In this document: piece after piece, positions 6,969 to 14,415 of the stretch
How positions within the stretch are numbered: the first letter of the stretch is position 1
Layout of the letters: every line of letters starts with the position of its first letter
The notes under the pieces: model-generated
What the model was told of the DNA's origin: nothing
Databases searched by the model: none
The model's input: the letters and a program-made list of their open reading frames with translations, nothing else
NCBI GenBank assembly: GCA_965603115.1
Contig: CBFDBT010000043.1
Location: forward strand, 1 to 15,430
DNA: 15,430 nt
Origin: CBFDBT01 sp965603115
Lineage (GTDB): Bacteria; Pseudomonadota; Alphaproteobacteria; Sphingomonadales; Kordiimonadaceae
Reading direction: 5' to 3'
Made by a program: the position numbers and the translations under genes

Positions 6969-8480
6969 TCAAGCGTTTGGGTGGGTCATTTTAATTTCAC
7001 CAGATTTTAAGCGATCCAGATAGCTTTTAATGTCGCGTTTTAGCTCGGGCGCCATAATGTAAATGCCGATGATGTTGGGTACCGCCATTAGGAAGAACAT
7101 AGCATCCATCAGCATATAAACTTCCCGCAGACTAAAGACTGCCCCGGGGATAAGCGCGATGCAAAAGACGATTTTAAAGAGCAGCATAGAGCGATTGCCC
7201 TCACCAAATATAAAGCCCCAGATTTTGGACGTATAATAGCCCCAACTAATGATGGTAGAAAAAGCAAACATGGAAGCAGCGATTGCTAGGACTATCGGGA
7301 ACCAACTGATAACCGAACCAAAGGCCGCTGATGTCATGGAAATTCCGGCAACCTCCTGCCCAATGGAATAGGAACCTGTGATAACAATCACCAGCGCTGT
7401 CATGGTTGAGACAACCATGGTGTCGATAAAGGGCTCCATCAAGGCGACCATGCCTTCTGATACAGGCTCGCGGGTTTTGGCCGCCGCGTGGGCCATGGTG
7501 GCTGAACCTAGGCCCGCTTCAGTGGAATAAACCGCTCGTTTCATACCGATGATGATAACGCCGACTATGCCGCCTGCTACGCCATCTGGCGCCCATGCGC
7601 CTTCAAATATGGTGACAAAGGCTTGAGGTACTAGCTCTATGTGCCCAATGATGATGACGAGCGCGGCAGAAATATAAATGACGACCATGAGCGGTACCAG
7701 CTTTGACGTGACGCTGGCGATAGACTTGATGCCACCAATAATAACAACGGCGGTGAGGATGGCGACAATAACACCAAAACCCCACTTATAGGCGTTACCG
7801 TCAAAATTGGCGACGGCATCAATGGCTTCATAGGCTTGATTAACCTGAGCAACTTGCAGCAGGGATGGCAGGGCAAGCAGGGCATAGCTCCATGCCAGTG
7901 TTTTACCGATTGTTGACCATTTTCCACCTCGTTTTTTAAGGCCGCGTTCGAGGAAATACATTGGACCACCGGAGACGGTGCCGTCTTCGTTTATTTTTCG
8001 ATATTTTACAGCGAGCGTACATTCCGCAAACTTAAGCGTCATGGCAAAAAAGCCAATGAGGATCATCCAAAAGGTTGCTCCGGGGCCGCCAATACTGATG
8101 GCGGCTGCAACCCCCGCTATGTTGCCAAGTCCAACAGTGCCAGAGAGCGCTGTGGAAAGGGCCTGAAATTGAGTTACTTCACCGGGAGCATCTTTGTCAT
8201 GATATTTGCCGCGTACGATATTCCATGCGCGTTTGAAGCTGTTGAGATTGATAAAGCGGAAATAGAAAGTAAGGAAAAGCATTGGCAGCAGCATCCATAA
8301 CACTATCCAGTTAAAGGAATAGCCAAATATCGCAACTTTAGCGAATACGAAACTATCCAGCCATTCTATAACGCTGACGGAAGCGCCAATAAATCCGCCC
8401 CGCTCTTCTGCCAAGGCGGCGTTTGAGAATACCCCAAGTAAAGCGCCCAATCCTACTGTTACCCCAAATCCCCGTTTCAT
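6969..8480 (-). CDS. Sodium:alanine symporter family (AGCS) transporter
   Basis: The 503-residue integral membrane protein has the AGCS landmarks: GTVGLGNIAGVAAAISIGG (residues 114-132) running into the family signature GGPGATFWMILIGFF (131-145), then FAECTLAVKYR, SGGPMYFLERG (170-180), and later a GLGSATMAHAAAKT stretch. It imports alanine, glycine or a related small amino acid with Na+. About ten or more membrane helices are visible. Unusually, the N-terminus looks like a cleavable signal peptide (residues 1-24, ending AALA before EERGG). A GGCGG-type Shine-Dalgarno precedes the ATG. It is the first gene of a three-gene operon with a secreted NTF2-like protein and a small CxxC protein. Confidence 0.95.
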   Translation of the reverse strand: MKRGFGVTVGLGALLGVFSNAALAEERGGFIGASVSVIEWLDSFVFAKVAIFGYSFNWIVLWMLLPMLFLTFYFRFINLNSFKRAWNIVRGKYHDKDAPGEVTQFQALSTALSGTVGLGNIAGVAAAISIGGPGATFWMILIGFFAMTLKFAECTLAVKYRKINEDGTVSGGPMYFLERGLKKRGGKWSTIGKTLAWSYALLALPSLLQVAQVNQAYEAIDAVANFDGNAYKWGFGVIVAILTAVVIIGGIKSIASVTSKLVPLMVVIYISAALVIIIGHIELVPQAFVTIFEGAWAPDGVAGGIVGVIIIGMKRAVYSTEAGLGSATMAHAAAKTREPVSEGMVALMEPFIDTMVVSTMTALVIVITGSYSIGQEVAGISMTSAAFGSVISWFPIVLAIAASMFAFSTIISWGYYTSKIWGFIFGEGNRSMLLFKIVFCIALIPGAVFSLREVYMLMDAMFFLMAVPNIIGIYIMAPELKRDIKSYLDRLKSGEIKMTHPNA

Positions 8481-8753
8481 GCTTCCGCCTTTGTAAATTT
8501 TCTTTAAGCTTAAGAGCCTAGAGCAAGCCTTTTGAATTTGAAAGGAAATAGAGCCTGCAATTTAAGGGCTTGGTGTAATAAATTTCACCCTCAAACTGGA
8601 CAAATGGAATTTTCTCCCCTTTAATACGCATAGGAAGTATTTTTAAACGCTGTAATTTTAATATAAGAATTATTGTGTTGTGGGTAATAGTACGTTTGTT
8701 TTGATTACCTCTAACGTCGTTAATTGTGGGAAATGTAGGGTTAAGGGGGATAT

Positions 8754-8975
8754 ATGCTTGAAATGAAAACAGCTTGTGAGAGGTGCCACGCGGTTTTACG
8801 ATTAGATGCGGAGGCCTATATTTGTTCTTATGAGTGCACATTCTGTGGGCCGTGTACTTTTGGAGATTTAGAGCAGGTCTGCCCAAATTGTGAGGGAGAT
8901 TTGTCGCGTCGCCCTAAACGAACAAAAGAAGACGAAGAAAAACCTAAAACTGAGGCTAAAGCTGTAAAAAAATAG
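8754..8975 (+). CDS. DUF1272 family Cys-rich small protein
   Basis: The 73-residue product matches the DUF1272 pattern: C8-x2-C11, AYICSYECTFC with C24, C28 and C31, C34, and a VCPNCEGDLSRRP end with C43 and C46. Eight cysteines in paired arrangement point to zinc-ribbon-like metal sites. The last 20 residues are a charged Lys/Glu tail that goes beyond the conserved core. The biochemical role of the family is not known to me. A strong AAGGGGGA precedes the ATG. The stop is 11 bases before the epoxide-hydrolase-type gene, so the two form an operon. Confidence 0.9.
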   Translation: MLEMKTACERCHAVLRLDAEAYICSYECTFCGPCTFGDLEQVCPNCEGDLSRRPKRTKEDEEKPKTEAKAVKK

Positions 8976-8986
8976 GAAACATTCAA

Positions 8987-9979
8987 ATGATCTTCCCAGC
9001 ACCTGATATTATCCATACCAATGGTATTAATATGGCCGTATATCGCGCTGGCCCCAATCCTGAAGATACAGATAAGCCACCAGTGGTTTTGATGCATGGT
9101 TTTCCTGAAATTGCCTATAGCTGGCGTTATCAAATTCAAGCTTTGGTACAGGCAGGATATCCAGTTTTCGCTCCTGATATGCGTGGGTATGGTTTGAGCG
9201 ATAAACCTGAAGGCGTGCATGAATATACCATGAAAAAGCTTTGCGACGATATGGCGGGGCTGCTCAGTTTTTACGGTATGACAAGAGCCGCTTTTGTCGG
9301 TCATGACTGGGGAGCTTTGGTGCTTTGGTCACTTCCATTTTATCAACCGGACATTTTACTTGGATGTGCGGGATTGAACGTGCCTTTCATACCTAGAAAT
9401 CCCAAAAAAAATCCGATTGAGCAGTTCGAGGAAGTTTTTGGAAAGGATATGTATATCGTTCGCTTTCAGGAAGAAGGCGCTAGCGAGGCAATATTGGAGG
9501 CCGACGTTGCCCGCACTATGCGATTTTTTATGCGGCGACCAAAAACAACCAAAAAAGCCACTAGCCAGAATTCTTTTGGTGGTGGCAATCTTGATCTTTT
9601 AGACCATTTGCAAGCCGATGAAAAAACTTGGCACGGCGAGACTTGGCTGAGCGATGAGGATATGGAAGTTTATACCGCTGCCTTTAGTGCTGGTGGCTTT
9701 ACAGCACCTATTCATTATTACCGCAATATGGCTAAAAACTGGCGTGATATGGATCGTTTCCAGCCCATTGGCGGCACACCGGAAATTAAAATACCATGTA
9801 TGATGATTACAGCTGAAAAAGATGCAGCCTGCCCGCCAAGACTAGCGGACGGTATGGAAAATTATTGCCCTATCTATGAGCGGATCGATTTAAAAGATTG
9901 CGGGCATTGGAGCCAGCAAGAACAGCACGAGAATGTTAATGTCTCTCTTATCGAATGGTTAGTAGAACACTGGGGCTAA
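8987..9979 (+). CDS. Epoxide hydrolase-type alpha/beta-hydrolase
   Basis: This 330-residue protein fits soluble epoxide hydrolases, which open an epoxide to a vicinal diol through an ester intermediate. Visible landmarks are the HGFP oxyanion motif (residues 37-40), APDMRGYGLSDKP (62-74), the nucleophile Asp107 in FVGHDWGA (an Asp rather than Ser, typical of epoxide hydrolases and haloalkane dehalogenases), a probable acid at Asp279, and the catalytic His307 in DCGHWSQQEQ. Tyrosines that would activate the epoxide are likely Tyr156 (DMYIVRFQ) and Tyr244 or Tyr245 in the lid. No signal peptide. It lies 11 bases after the DUF1272 gene, with AGGA before its ATG. The exact epoxide substrate is unknown. 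Confidence 0.92.
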   Translation: MIFPAPDIIHTNGINMAVYRAGPNPEDTDKPPVVLMHGFPEIAYSWRYQIQALVQAGYPVFAPDMRGYGLSDKPEGVHEYTMKKLCDDMAGLLSFYGMTRAAFVGHDWGALVLWSLPFYQPDILLGCAGLNVPFIPRNPKKNPIEQFEEVFGKDMYIVRFQEEGASEAILEADVARTMRFFMRRPKTTKKATSQNSFGGGNLDLLDHLQADEKTWHGETWLSDEDMEVYTAAFSAGGFTAPIHYYRNMAKNWRDMDRFQPIGGTPEIKIPCMMITAEKDAACPPRLADGMENYCPIYERIDLKDCGHWSQQEQHENVNVSLIEWLVEHWG

Positions 9980-10007
9980 TAAATTTGGCCCACAACCTGT
10001 TGAAAAT

Positions 10008-10442
10008 TCATAAGTTGTTATCTGGCGACCAACCTTCGTCGGCCATAACATATGTATCAAAAGTAAATTCGGGGCTGACAACGCAGCTCACCAGCGCCCA
10101 TGGCCCATCGACTTCGGCTGACTGCCAGTGATCCGCTAACACCAAAAGCTGAGGATGTTCTTCACCAAATATATTTGCGCCCAAGTTAAGCGTCGTGACA
10201 GGGCCATTGTCGGTTGCTGACATGGAGAGCTGGAGCGGGCTGCCCGCGTGCCATAGCCACAGTTCATCCCCATCGGTTTTATGCCAACGGGTTTGTATGC
10301 CGCCTTCGAGTAAATAATAAATGCTGGAAGCCAGTCCGCGTTTGTCATCTTGTTTAACTTCATTGCAGTAGACCCGACGGTAGTAACCACCTTCCGGATG
10401 AGGCTCTAGGTTGAGTTTTTTGGCAATATCTATGGGTCTCAT
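10008..10442 (-). CDS. Cupin superfamily protein (DUF985)
   Basis: The product has the DUF985/cupin_5 pattern: LNLEPHPEGGYYRRVYCN near the N-terminus, SSIYYLLEGG, WHKTDGDELWLWHAG, and a C-terminal CVVSPEFTFDTYVMADEGW. These form a small beta-barrel, with the His/Glu residues of WHKTDGDE as candidate metal ligands. The function is not established. I place the start at the ATG at 10442 (144 residues) rather than the ATG at 10463, because AAAAGGGGG (plus-strand 10449-10457) lies 6 bases before it and inside any longer frame. The gene is convergent with the epoxide-hydrolase gene (28-base gap) and divergent from the GST-like gene. Confidence 0.9.
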   Translation of the reverse strand: MRPIDIAKKLNLEPHPEGGYYRRVYCNEVKQDDKRGLASSIYYLLEGGIQTRWHKTDGDELWLWHAGSPLQLSMSATDNGPVTTLNLGANIFGEEHPQLLVLADHWQSAEVDGPWALVSCVVSPEFTFDTYVMADEGWSPDNNL

Positions 10443-10448
10443 TTTACG

Positions 10449-10457
10449 CCCCCTTTT
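10449..10457 (-). promoter_or_regulatory. Ribosome binding site that decides the DUF985 start
   Basis: On the minus strand AAAAGGGGG lies 6 bases before the ATG at 10442. The alternative ATG at 10463 would place this site inside the coding region. Confidence 0.7.
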
Positions 10458-10585
10458 ATACATAGAGTGTGTAACAGCTTATCACTCTCCAGCCTCTTCA
10501 ACAAGAATTCTTATGTTGCGAGATGTGTCATAGTATGATTCAATGGTTTCATCAGATTGTGGGGGCTTTTTGGAGGAGATGAGAG

Positions 10586-11257
10586 ATGCAATTATGTGGA
10601 GTGTCATTGTCACCATTTTATGAGCGGGCTTTAATGGTCATTGAGGCCAAGGGTGCTATGGACAAGATTGAGCAACCGGGTGTGCCGGGTGGCTTTAAAT
10701 CAGACCAGCATCTTGCAGATAACCCCTTGGGTCTTATTCCCTATCTTATAAAAGATGATGAGCGAGTCTTACCTGAATCTCAGGTGATAGCAGAATATTT
10801 AGACCAAGTACTTGATGGCCCATCGTCGATGCCTGAAGATGCTGATGGTGCGGCAGATGTGCAATTGGTTTGCCGGATCGTGGACCTTTATGTTGTTAAG
10901 TCAACTTGGCCGATGCTGCGGGCACTTGTATTTAATCAGCGTGATGAAGAGGCGATTAGCAAAGCGGTCAGCACCGAATGGCCAGCCGCCTTAGATATGC
11001 TAGAGCATTTTATGCCGTCTACAAAATTTGCGGCGGCGGATCATCTGACCATTGCTGATTTTGCCCTGATCCCTTTGATGTTCCAACTGCAAACATTCTT
11101 TGTACATTTTGGTATAGCTGATTTGGGGGATCGCCCAAAGCTCATGGCATGGTGGGATAACATTAAGGATTTAGATGTTGTCAAAAATTCTCATTACCGA
11201 ATGGGACTTTCTTTTGAAATGATCCGCGACGCACAAGAAAAGGCGGCAAAAAAGTAA
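10586..11257 (+). CDS. Glutathione S-transferase family protein
   Basis: This 223-residue protein has a thioredoxin-like N-terminal domain (residues 1-75) with an SLSPFYERA start in place of the usual active-site Ser/Cys-Pro, the cis-proline at 52 (LGLIPYL), and Glu64-Ser65 of the glutathione-binding ESQVIAEYL helix. The C-terminal all-helical domain carries LTIADFALIPL, the usual N-capping box. It likely binds glutathione and conjugates or reduces a small molecule in the cytoplasm. Ser7 or Ser9 are candidates for the thiolate-activating residue. GGAGGAG precedes the ATG. The GFA-family gene follows after 13 bases, so they share a message. Confidence 0.9.
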   Translation: MQLCGVSLSPFYERALMVIEAKGAMDKIEQPGVPGGFKSDQHLADNPLGLIPYLIKDDERVLPESQVIAEYLDQVLDGPSSMPEDADGAADVQLVCRIVDLYVVKSTWPMLRALVFNQRDEEAISKAVSTEWPAALDMLEHFMPSTKFAAADHLTIADFALIPLMFQLQTFFVHFGIADLGDRPKLMAWWDNIKDLDVVKNSHYRMGLSFEMIRDAQEKAAKK

Positions 11258-11270
11258 AAGGGCTGATGCT

Positions 11271-11684
11271 ATGCCAGATCAGAGCGCTAAATATACCGGG
11301 TCGTGCTTGTGCGGGGCAATAAAATTTGAAACTGACAATAATTCGCTTTGGTGCGGTCATTGTCATTGTCCTTCTTGTCAAAAGGCCACGGGTTCAGCTT
11401 TTGCCACTTACGTGGGGTTTAAGCGCGACGATGTCCGTTTCTGGGGTCAAAAACCGATAAAATTTAATAGCTCTCCCGGAGTTTACCGACAATTTTGTGG
11501 CAGTTGCGGCAGTGCTGTAAGCTTTGAAGGTGAAAGTTGGCCTGATGAAATCCATATGATGGCCGTGCTCTTTAATGAAGCAGATAACTTTAAACCAACG
11601 GGGCATACCTATATCAAAACGCGACTACCTTGGGTTAAGGGCGAGGGGCTGGCAGAGCATGATACTTTTCCTGCCAGAAAATGA
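11271..11684 (+). CDS. GFA-family (glutathione-dependent formaldehyde-activating-like) zinc protein
   Basis: This 137-residue protein fits the GFA/DUF636 (CENP-V-like) fold. The zinc ligands are visible: Cys12 and Cys14 in GSCLCGAIKFE, Cys28, Cys31, Cys33 and Cys36 in WCGHCHCPSCQKATGSAFAT, and Cys76 and Cys79 in FCGSCGSAV. The founding member was reported to bind glutathione and speed its reaction with formaldehyde; most relatives have no confirmed activity. It follows the GST-like gene by 13 bases with AAGGG before its ATG. The shared link to glutathione makes a joint role plausible but not shown. Confidence 0.92.
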   Translation: MPDQSAKYTGSCLCGAIKFETDNNSLWCGHCHCPSCQKATGSAFATYVGFKRDDVRFWGQKPIKFNSSPGVYRQFCGSCGSAVSFEGESWPDEIHMMAVLFNEADNFKPTGHTYIKTRLPWVKGEGLAEHDTFPARK

Positions 11685-11765
11685 ATATCCACCCCACGAA
11701 AATGTTACTGGCCTATATTTTTGAGGTGAAGTAGCATCTTTTTCATAAGAGCTTTGTTAACATTT

Positions 11766-11770
11766 AGGAG
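11766..11770 (+). promoter_or_regulatory. Ribosome binding site that decides the VOC gene start
   Basis: AGGAG directly abuts the ATG at 11771 with no spacer, but lies 6 bases before the in-frame ATG at 11777. This favours the second ATG. Confidence 0.6.
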
Positions 11771-11776
11771 ATGAGC

Positions 11777-12157
11777 ATGATTGGGTATGTGACAGTGGGC
11801 GTGAATGATTTTGATAAATCAGCGTCTTTTTATGATGCTGTGTTTAGTGAGCTTGATATTAAACGTACCATGGAAATGGATCGTTTTATCGTGTGGGGCA
11901 CAGGTCCTGGAGCACCAGGATTTTCTATTATGCATCCTTTTGATGGTGAAGCTGCAAGTGCTGGCAATGGGACAATGTTTGCCATCGCAGGCTCGAGTAA
12001 AGAAATAGTTGATAAGGTTTATGCTCGCGCTATCGCTGAAGGGGGAACCTGTGAAGGGGCGCCTGGGCCACGGGGTGATCCGAGCATGGGGTTTTATGCA
12101 GGGTATTTTCGTGACCTAGATGGTAATAAGCTTAATTGCTTTGTAATGGGCGTATAA
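11777..12157 (+). CDS. VOC (glyoxalase/bleomycin resistance) superfamily protein
   Basis: The 126-residue product has the paired beta-alpha-beta-beta-beta layout of the vicinal oxygen chelate superfamily: YVTVGVNDFDKSASFYDAVF at the start and FYAGYFRDLDGNKLNCFVM at the end. Residues normally binding the metal seem replaced: the first-strand His by Tyr4, the mid-protein His by Met67, and the terminal Glu (usually DGNKLE) by Asn120. It may therefore bind a ligand without metal, or use other residues. The start at 11777 is chosen over the ATG at 11771 from the Shine-Dalgarno spacing. It is 92 bases after the GFA gene and convergent with the methyltransferase gene (6-base gap). Confidence 0.85.
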   Translation: MIGYVTVGVNDFDKSASFYDAVFSELDIKRTMEMDRFIVWGTGPGAPGFSIMHPFDGEAASAGNGTMFAIAGSSKEIVDKVYARAIAEGGTCEGAPGPRGDPSMGFYAGYFRDLDGNKLNCFVMGV

Positions 12158-12163
12158 AACCGC

Positions 12164-12778
12164 TTAAATCCAGCGCCTTACCGTGGCTTTATAAGCCCTG
12201 TAAGGCGCGCCGATGGTGCGTTCTAAAAACTCCTCTTCTAGCCGAATTTGTACGTTGAGTGTTGCCCATATGGTGGCAACAACTGTGAGGGTCAATGCGT
12301 TTGGCATCATCAAAAACAATCCGATATAATTGCCTATAAGGCCAGTAAAAAATGGGTTTCGACTTATGCGAAAGGGCCCGCCTGACACCAAGTCTCCTGG
12401 CTTTTCGCCTTGGCTGTCATCAGGGATGCCAATGCGCCAGCTTTTCGCCATATAAATTTGTGAAAAGATAGAAAAGAGGGTGCTAACAGTAGCGATAACA
12501 AGCCCAGTCCAGACAAGAGTATCATGATGGATGTAAGTTAGCTCTCCAAGCTCGCTGTCGAGGTTGCGGTAGAAAATGCGGGTGACTATAAAAATGCCCA
12601 TGGCTATGCCAGTAATGCCATAAATGCGTGCGCAAAAGGTCATAATACTGCCGTCATTTTTGACCTTGTTAGGGTTCTCCCCTGTAGTGCGCCATACCCA
12701 AAGAGTGCGAGTGATAAAGCTAATGCCCCATAAGGCCATTAAAATGAGAGGTGCATATAGAAAGAGTTGTTCTGGCAT
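12164..12778 (-). CDS. Membrane methyltransferase, isoprenylcysteine/phospholipid methyltransferase-like
   Basis: This 204-residue protein has several membrane helices (about residues 4-27, 45-68, 87-108 and 148-175) and ends with the ICMT/PEMT-type S-adenosylmethionine-binding signature: LVSGGPFRISRNPFFTG (130-146) followed by EEEFLERTIGAPYRAYKATVRRWI near the C-terminus (with the key Glu and G-x-x-Y). Family members methylate lipid or prenyl-cysteine carboxyl groups at the membrane; bacterial members mostly have unknown substrates. AAAGGA lies upstream of the ATG. It stands alone on the minus strand, convergent with the VOC gene. Confidence 0.85.
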   Translation of the reverse strand: MPEQLFLYAPLILMALWGISFITRTLWVWRTTGENPNKVKNDGSIMTFCARIYGITGIAMGIFIVTRIFYRNLDSELGELTYIHHDTLVWTGLVIATVSTLFSIFSQIYMAKSWRIGIPDDSQGEKPGDLVSGGPFRISRNPFFTGLIGNYIGLFLMMPNALTLTVVATIWATLNVQIRLEEEFLERTIGAPYRAYKATVRRWI

Positions 12779-12898
12779 TTTAGCGTCCTTTGTGGGGTAA
12801 ACAGTAGCTTTGAATATGATTGTAGCACCTTGAAGCTAGAACAGAGTCAAGAAAATAGTTGGTGCAGTTTGTTATTATTTAGCCGCTCAAGTCTGTGG

Positions 12899-12916
12899 GT
12901 GTAATATTACTGTCAT
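12899..12916 (+). promoter_or_regulatory. Putative Pho box (PhoB binding site)
   Basis: Two heptamers in direct repeat with the 11-base period of Pho boxes: GTGTAAT (12899-12905) and CTGTCAT (12910-12916), with ATTA between and AAAA after. Against the CTGTCAT consensus the matches are 5 of 7 and 7 of 7. It lies upstream of a phosphate-transporter-type gene and just ahead of a -10 box, the usual position for PhoB activation in place of a -35. Confidence 0.6.
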
Positions 12917-12929
12917 AAAAGAAAGGTAG

Positions 12930-12935
12930 TATAAG
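12930..12935 (+). promoter_or_regulatory. Putative -10 element of the phosphate transporter promoter
   Basis: TATAAG lies 13 bases after the last Pho-box heptamer (9 after its trailing A-tract) and 30 bases before the ATG. No good -35 hexamer is seen, as expected for an activator-dependent promoter. Confidence 0.5.
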
Positions 12936-12965
12936 CGAAACTTAGTTAGGTTGAAGGATTAGCTT

Positions 12966-14114
12966 ATGAATACTGCACTTGATTCACAAAAAGGTTCAAC
13001 GGTAAAAAATATTTTCCAGTGGTTCTTTGTTGTTTTTTTAATTTATTTACTTATTTCTGCTGTTGGTATGATTGGCAGTGGCTTTAAAGGCGCAACTAAA
13101 GGCGATGCTACTGAGTTATTCGCATTTGCCACAAATCCGTTTATGGGGCTTGTGGTTGGCATTCTCGCCACGTCACTCATTCAATCATCGTCTACAGTAA
13201 CATCAATTATCGTAGGGCTTGTTGCGGGTGGCTTGTCGGTTGAAATGGCAATCCCGATGATTATGGGTGCTAATATCGGCACGACAATCACTAATACCAT
13301 TGTGGCTCTTGGTCATATTCGAAAGAGAAAATCATTCCGTCGTGCCTTTGCCGCTGCCACTGTGCATGACTTTTTCAATCTGATGGCGGTTGTTATCTTT
13401 TTAACACTGGAACTGGCAACGGGTATTCTACAAAAAATATCAGACGCCACAGCGCATCTTTTTGTAGGCGCAGATATGAGCGTTAAAGGTTTGAACTTTA
13501 TCAAACCCGCGACAAAGCCGATCATCTCGCTTGTTAAGGATGTTTCCGAATTTCTCTATATGCCTGCTGCGAATATATTGCTGGTCCTTTTTGGGGTCGT
13601 CATCATCTTTATGTCGATCACTGTTGTTGGCAAGCTTTTGAAGAAGCTGATGGTAGGACGCGCTAAGCGCATTATGCATAACTCCATAGGAGCTGGTCCT
13701 GTGAGAGGTATTTTCTCTGGAGCGATTGTGACAGTTCTTGTACAGTCGTCATCAACGACAACAAGCCTGATGGTGCCGCTTGCCGGCTCCGGTGTTTTCC
13801 GCTTGAAGCAGATATACCCATTCACGCTGGGCGCTAATATTGGCACCTGTATCACTAGTTTGCTGGCAGCAACCGCCATATCAGGCCCGACAGCAATTTT
13901 CGCTTTGGAAATTGCTCTTGTGCATACATACTTTAATGTGTTCGCAGTGGTAGTTATTTACGGCATTAAGAACCTGCGTAAATTACCGTTGCGCGGGGCC
14001 CAGTGGATGGCCAAGCTTGCAATGGAACGTAAGACTCTGGCTCTTGCCTATCTCTTTGGTGTATATTTCGTGACGCCGGGTATAATGGTGCTAATTTATC
14101 AGATGTTTAGCTAA
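12966..14114 (+). CDS. Na+/phosphate cotransporter family (PNaS, NptA-like) protein
   Basis: This 382-residue membrane protein shows the internal duplication of the family: the QSSS motif at 73-76 (LIQSSSTVTS) and again at 260-263 (LVQSSSTTTS), each followed by GANIGT (101-106 and 289-294). These loops form the substrate and sodium site. It should import inorganic phosphate with Na+ at the inner membrane. Eight or more membrane segments are visible. It ends soon after the last helix, so it lacks the cytoplasmic PhoU-like helical domain carried by many longer bacterial relatives. GAAGGA lies 7 bases before the ATG. A Pho-box-like repeat and -10 box lie upstream, suggesting induction by phosphate starvation. 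A 77-residue coiled-coil gene follows 10 bases later. Confidence 0.93.
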   Translation: MNTALDSQKGSTVKNIFQWFFVVFLIYLLISAVGMIGSGFKGATKGDATELFAFATNPFMGLVVGILATSLIQSSSTVTSIIVGLVAGGLSVEMAIPMIMGANIGTTITNTIVALGHIRKRKSFRRAFAAATVHDFFNLMAVVIFLTLELATGILQKISDATAHLFVGADMSVKGLNFIKPATKPIISLVKDVSEFLYMPAANILLVLFGVVIIFMSITVVGKLLKKLMVGRAKRIMHNSIGAGPVRGIFSGAIVTVLVQSSSTTTSLMVPLAGSGVFRLKQIYPFTLGANIGTCITSLLAATAISGPTAIFALEIALVHTYFNVFAVVVIYGIKNLRKLPLRGAQWMAKLAMERKTLALAYLFGVYFVTPGIMVLIYQMFS

Positions 14115-14124
14115 GGAACTGAAA

Positions 14125-14358
14125 ATGGTTAAAGTCGAAAAAATCCCAACCTATTCACTTAAAAAATTGAAAAAACAGCTTAAAAAAACACGAGAAATTC
14201 TCGCCTTACTCGAAGCTGAACTGGAAGAGCGCAAGCTAGAAAACCAGCACGAAGCGATCGACCATCTGGAAGATCACCTTGAGCATGCGGGGGCATCTTT
14301 GCTCAGCCTGACTGGCCTTGTGGATATTTTACAAGGCAACGACAAAAAAGAAAAATAG
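14125..14358 (+). CDS. Small coiled-coil protein, downstream of the phosphate transporter
   Basis: The 77-residue product is not recognised. It is highly charged and helical: a Lys-rich start (SLKKLKKQLKKTREILALLE), an acidic middle (LEERKLENQHEAIDHLEDHLEH), and a more hydrophobic stretch ending LLSLTGLVDILQG. Leucines at heptad-like spacing suggest a coiled coil over about residues 11-60. AAGGA overlaps the stop of the transporter gene and the gap is 10 bases, so the two are co-transcribed. It might act as a cytoplasmic partner of the transporter in place of the missing PhoU-like domain; this is inference only. Confidence 0.75.
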   Translation: MVKVEKIPTYSLKKLKKQLKKTREILALLEAELEERKLENQHEAIDHLEDHLEHAGASLLSLTGLVDILQGNDKKEK

Positions 14359-14377
14359 GCCGTTCATAAATAAGTAT

Positions 14378-14415
14378 AATAAAGCCGCTTTGGATTATTC
14401 CTAAGTGGCTTTATT
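14378..14415. terminator. Strong hairpin terminator between phosphate transporter operon and broken fetB
   Basis: AATAAAGCCGCTT (14378-14390) pairs with AAGTGGCTTTATT (14403-14415) over 13 positions with one G-T pair and a 12-base loop. The A-rich left arm and T-rich right arm allow it to work for transcripts from both sides. It overlaps the last few codons of the fetB remnant. Confidence 0.8.

Noticed and set aside
8524..8572. Imperfect inverted repeat (CAAGCC at 8524-8529 with GGCTTG at 8567-8572)
   Set aside because: The arms are short and mismatched beyond six bases with a long spacer; it may be chance in an AT-rich gap.
8518..8886. Leftward 122-codon open frame between the symporter and DUF1272 genes
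   Set aside because: Its first third is antisense to the well-supported DUF1272 gene, no Shine-Dalgarno precedes its start or the internal ATG at 8631, and the protein is not recognisable. A gene remnant at 8518-8631 cannot be excluded.
10503..10512. Ten-base palindrome AAGAATTCTT upstream of the GST-like gene
   Set aside because: Too short, with no flanking symmetry, to be called an operator.
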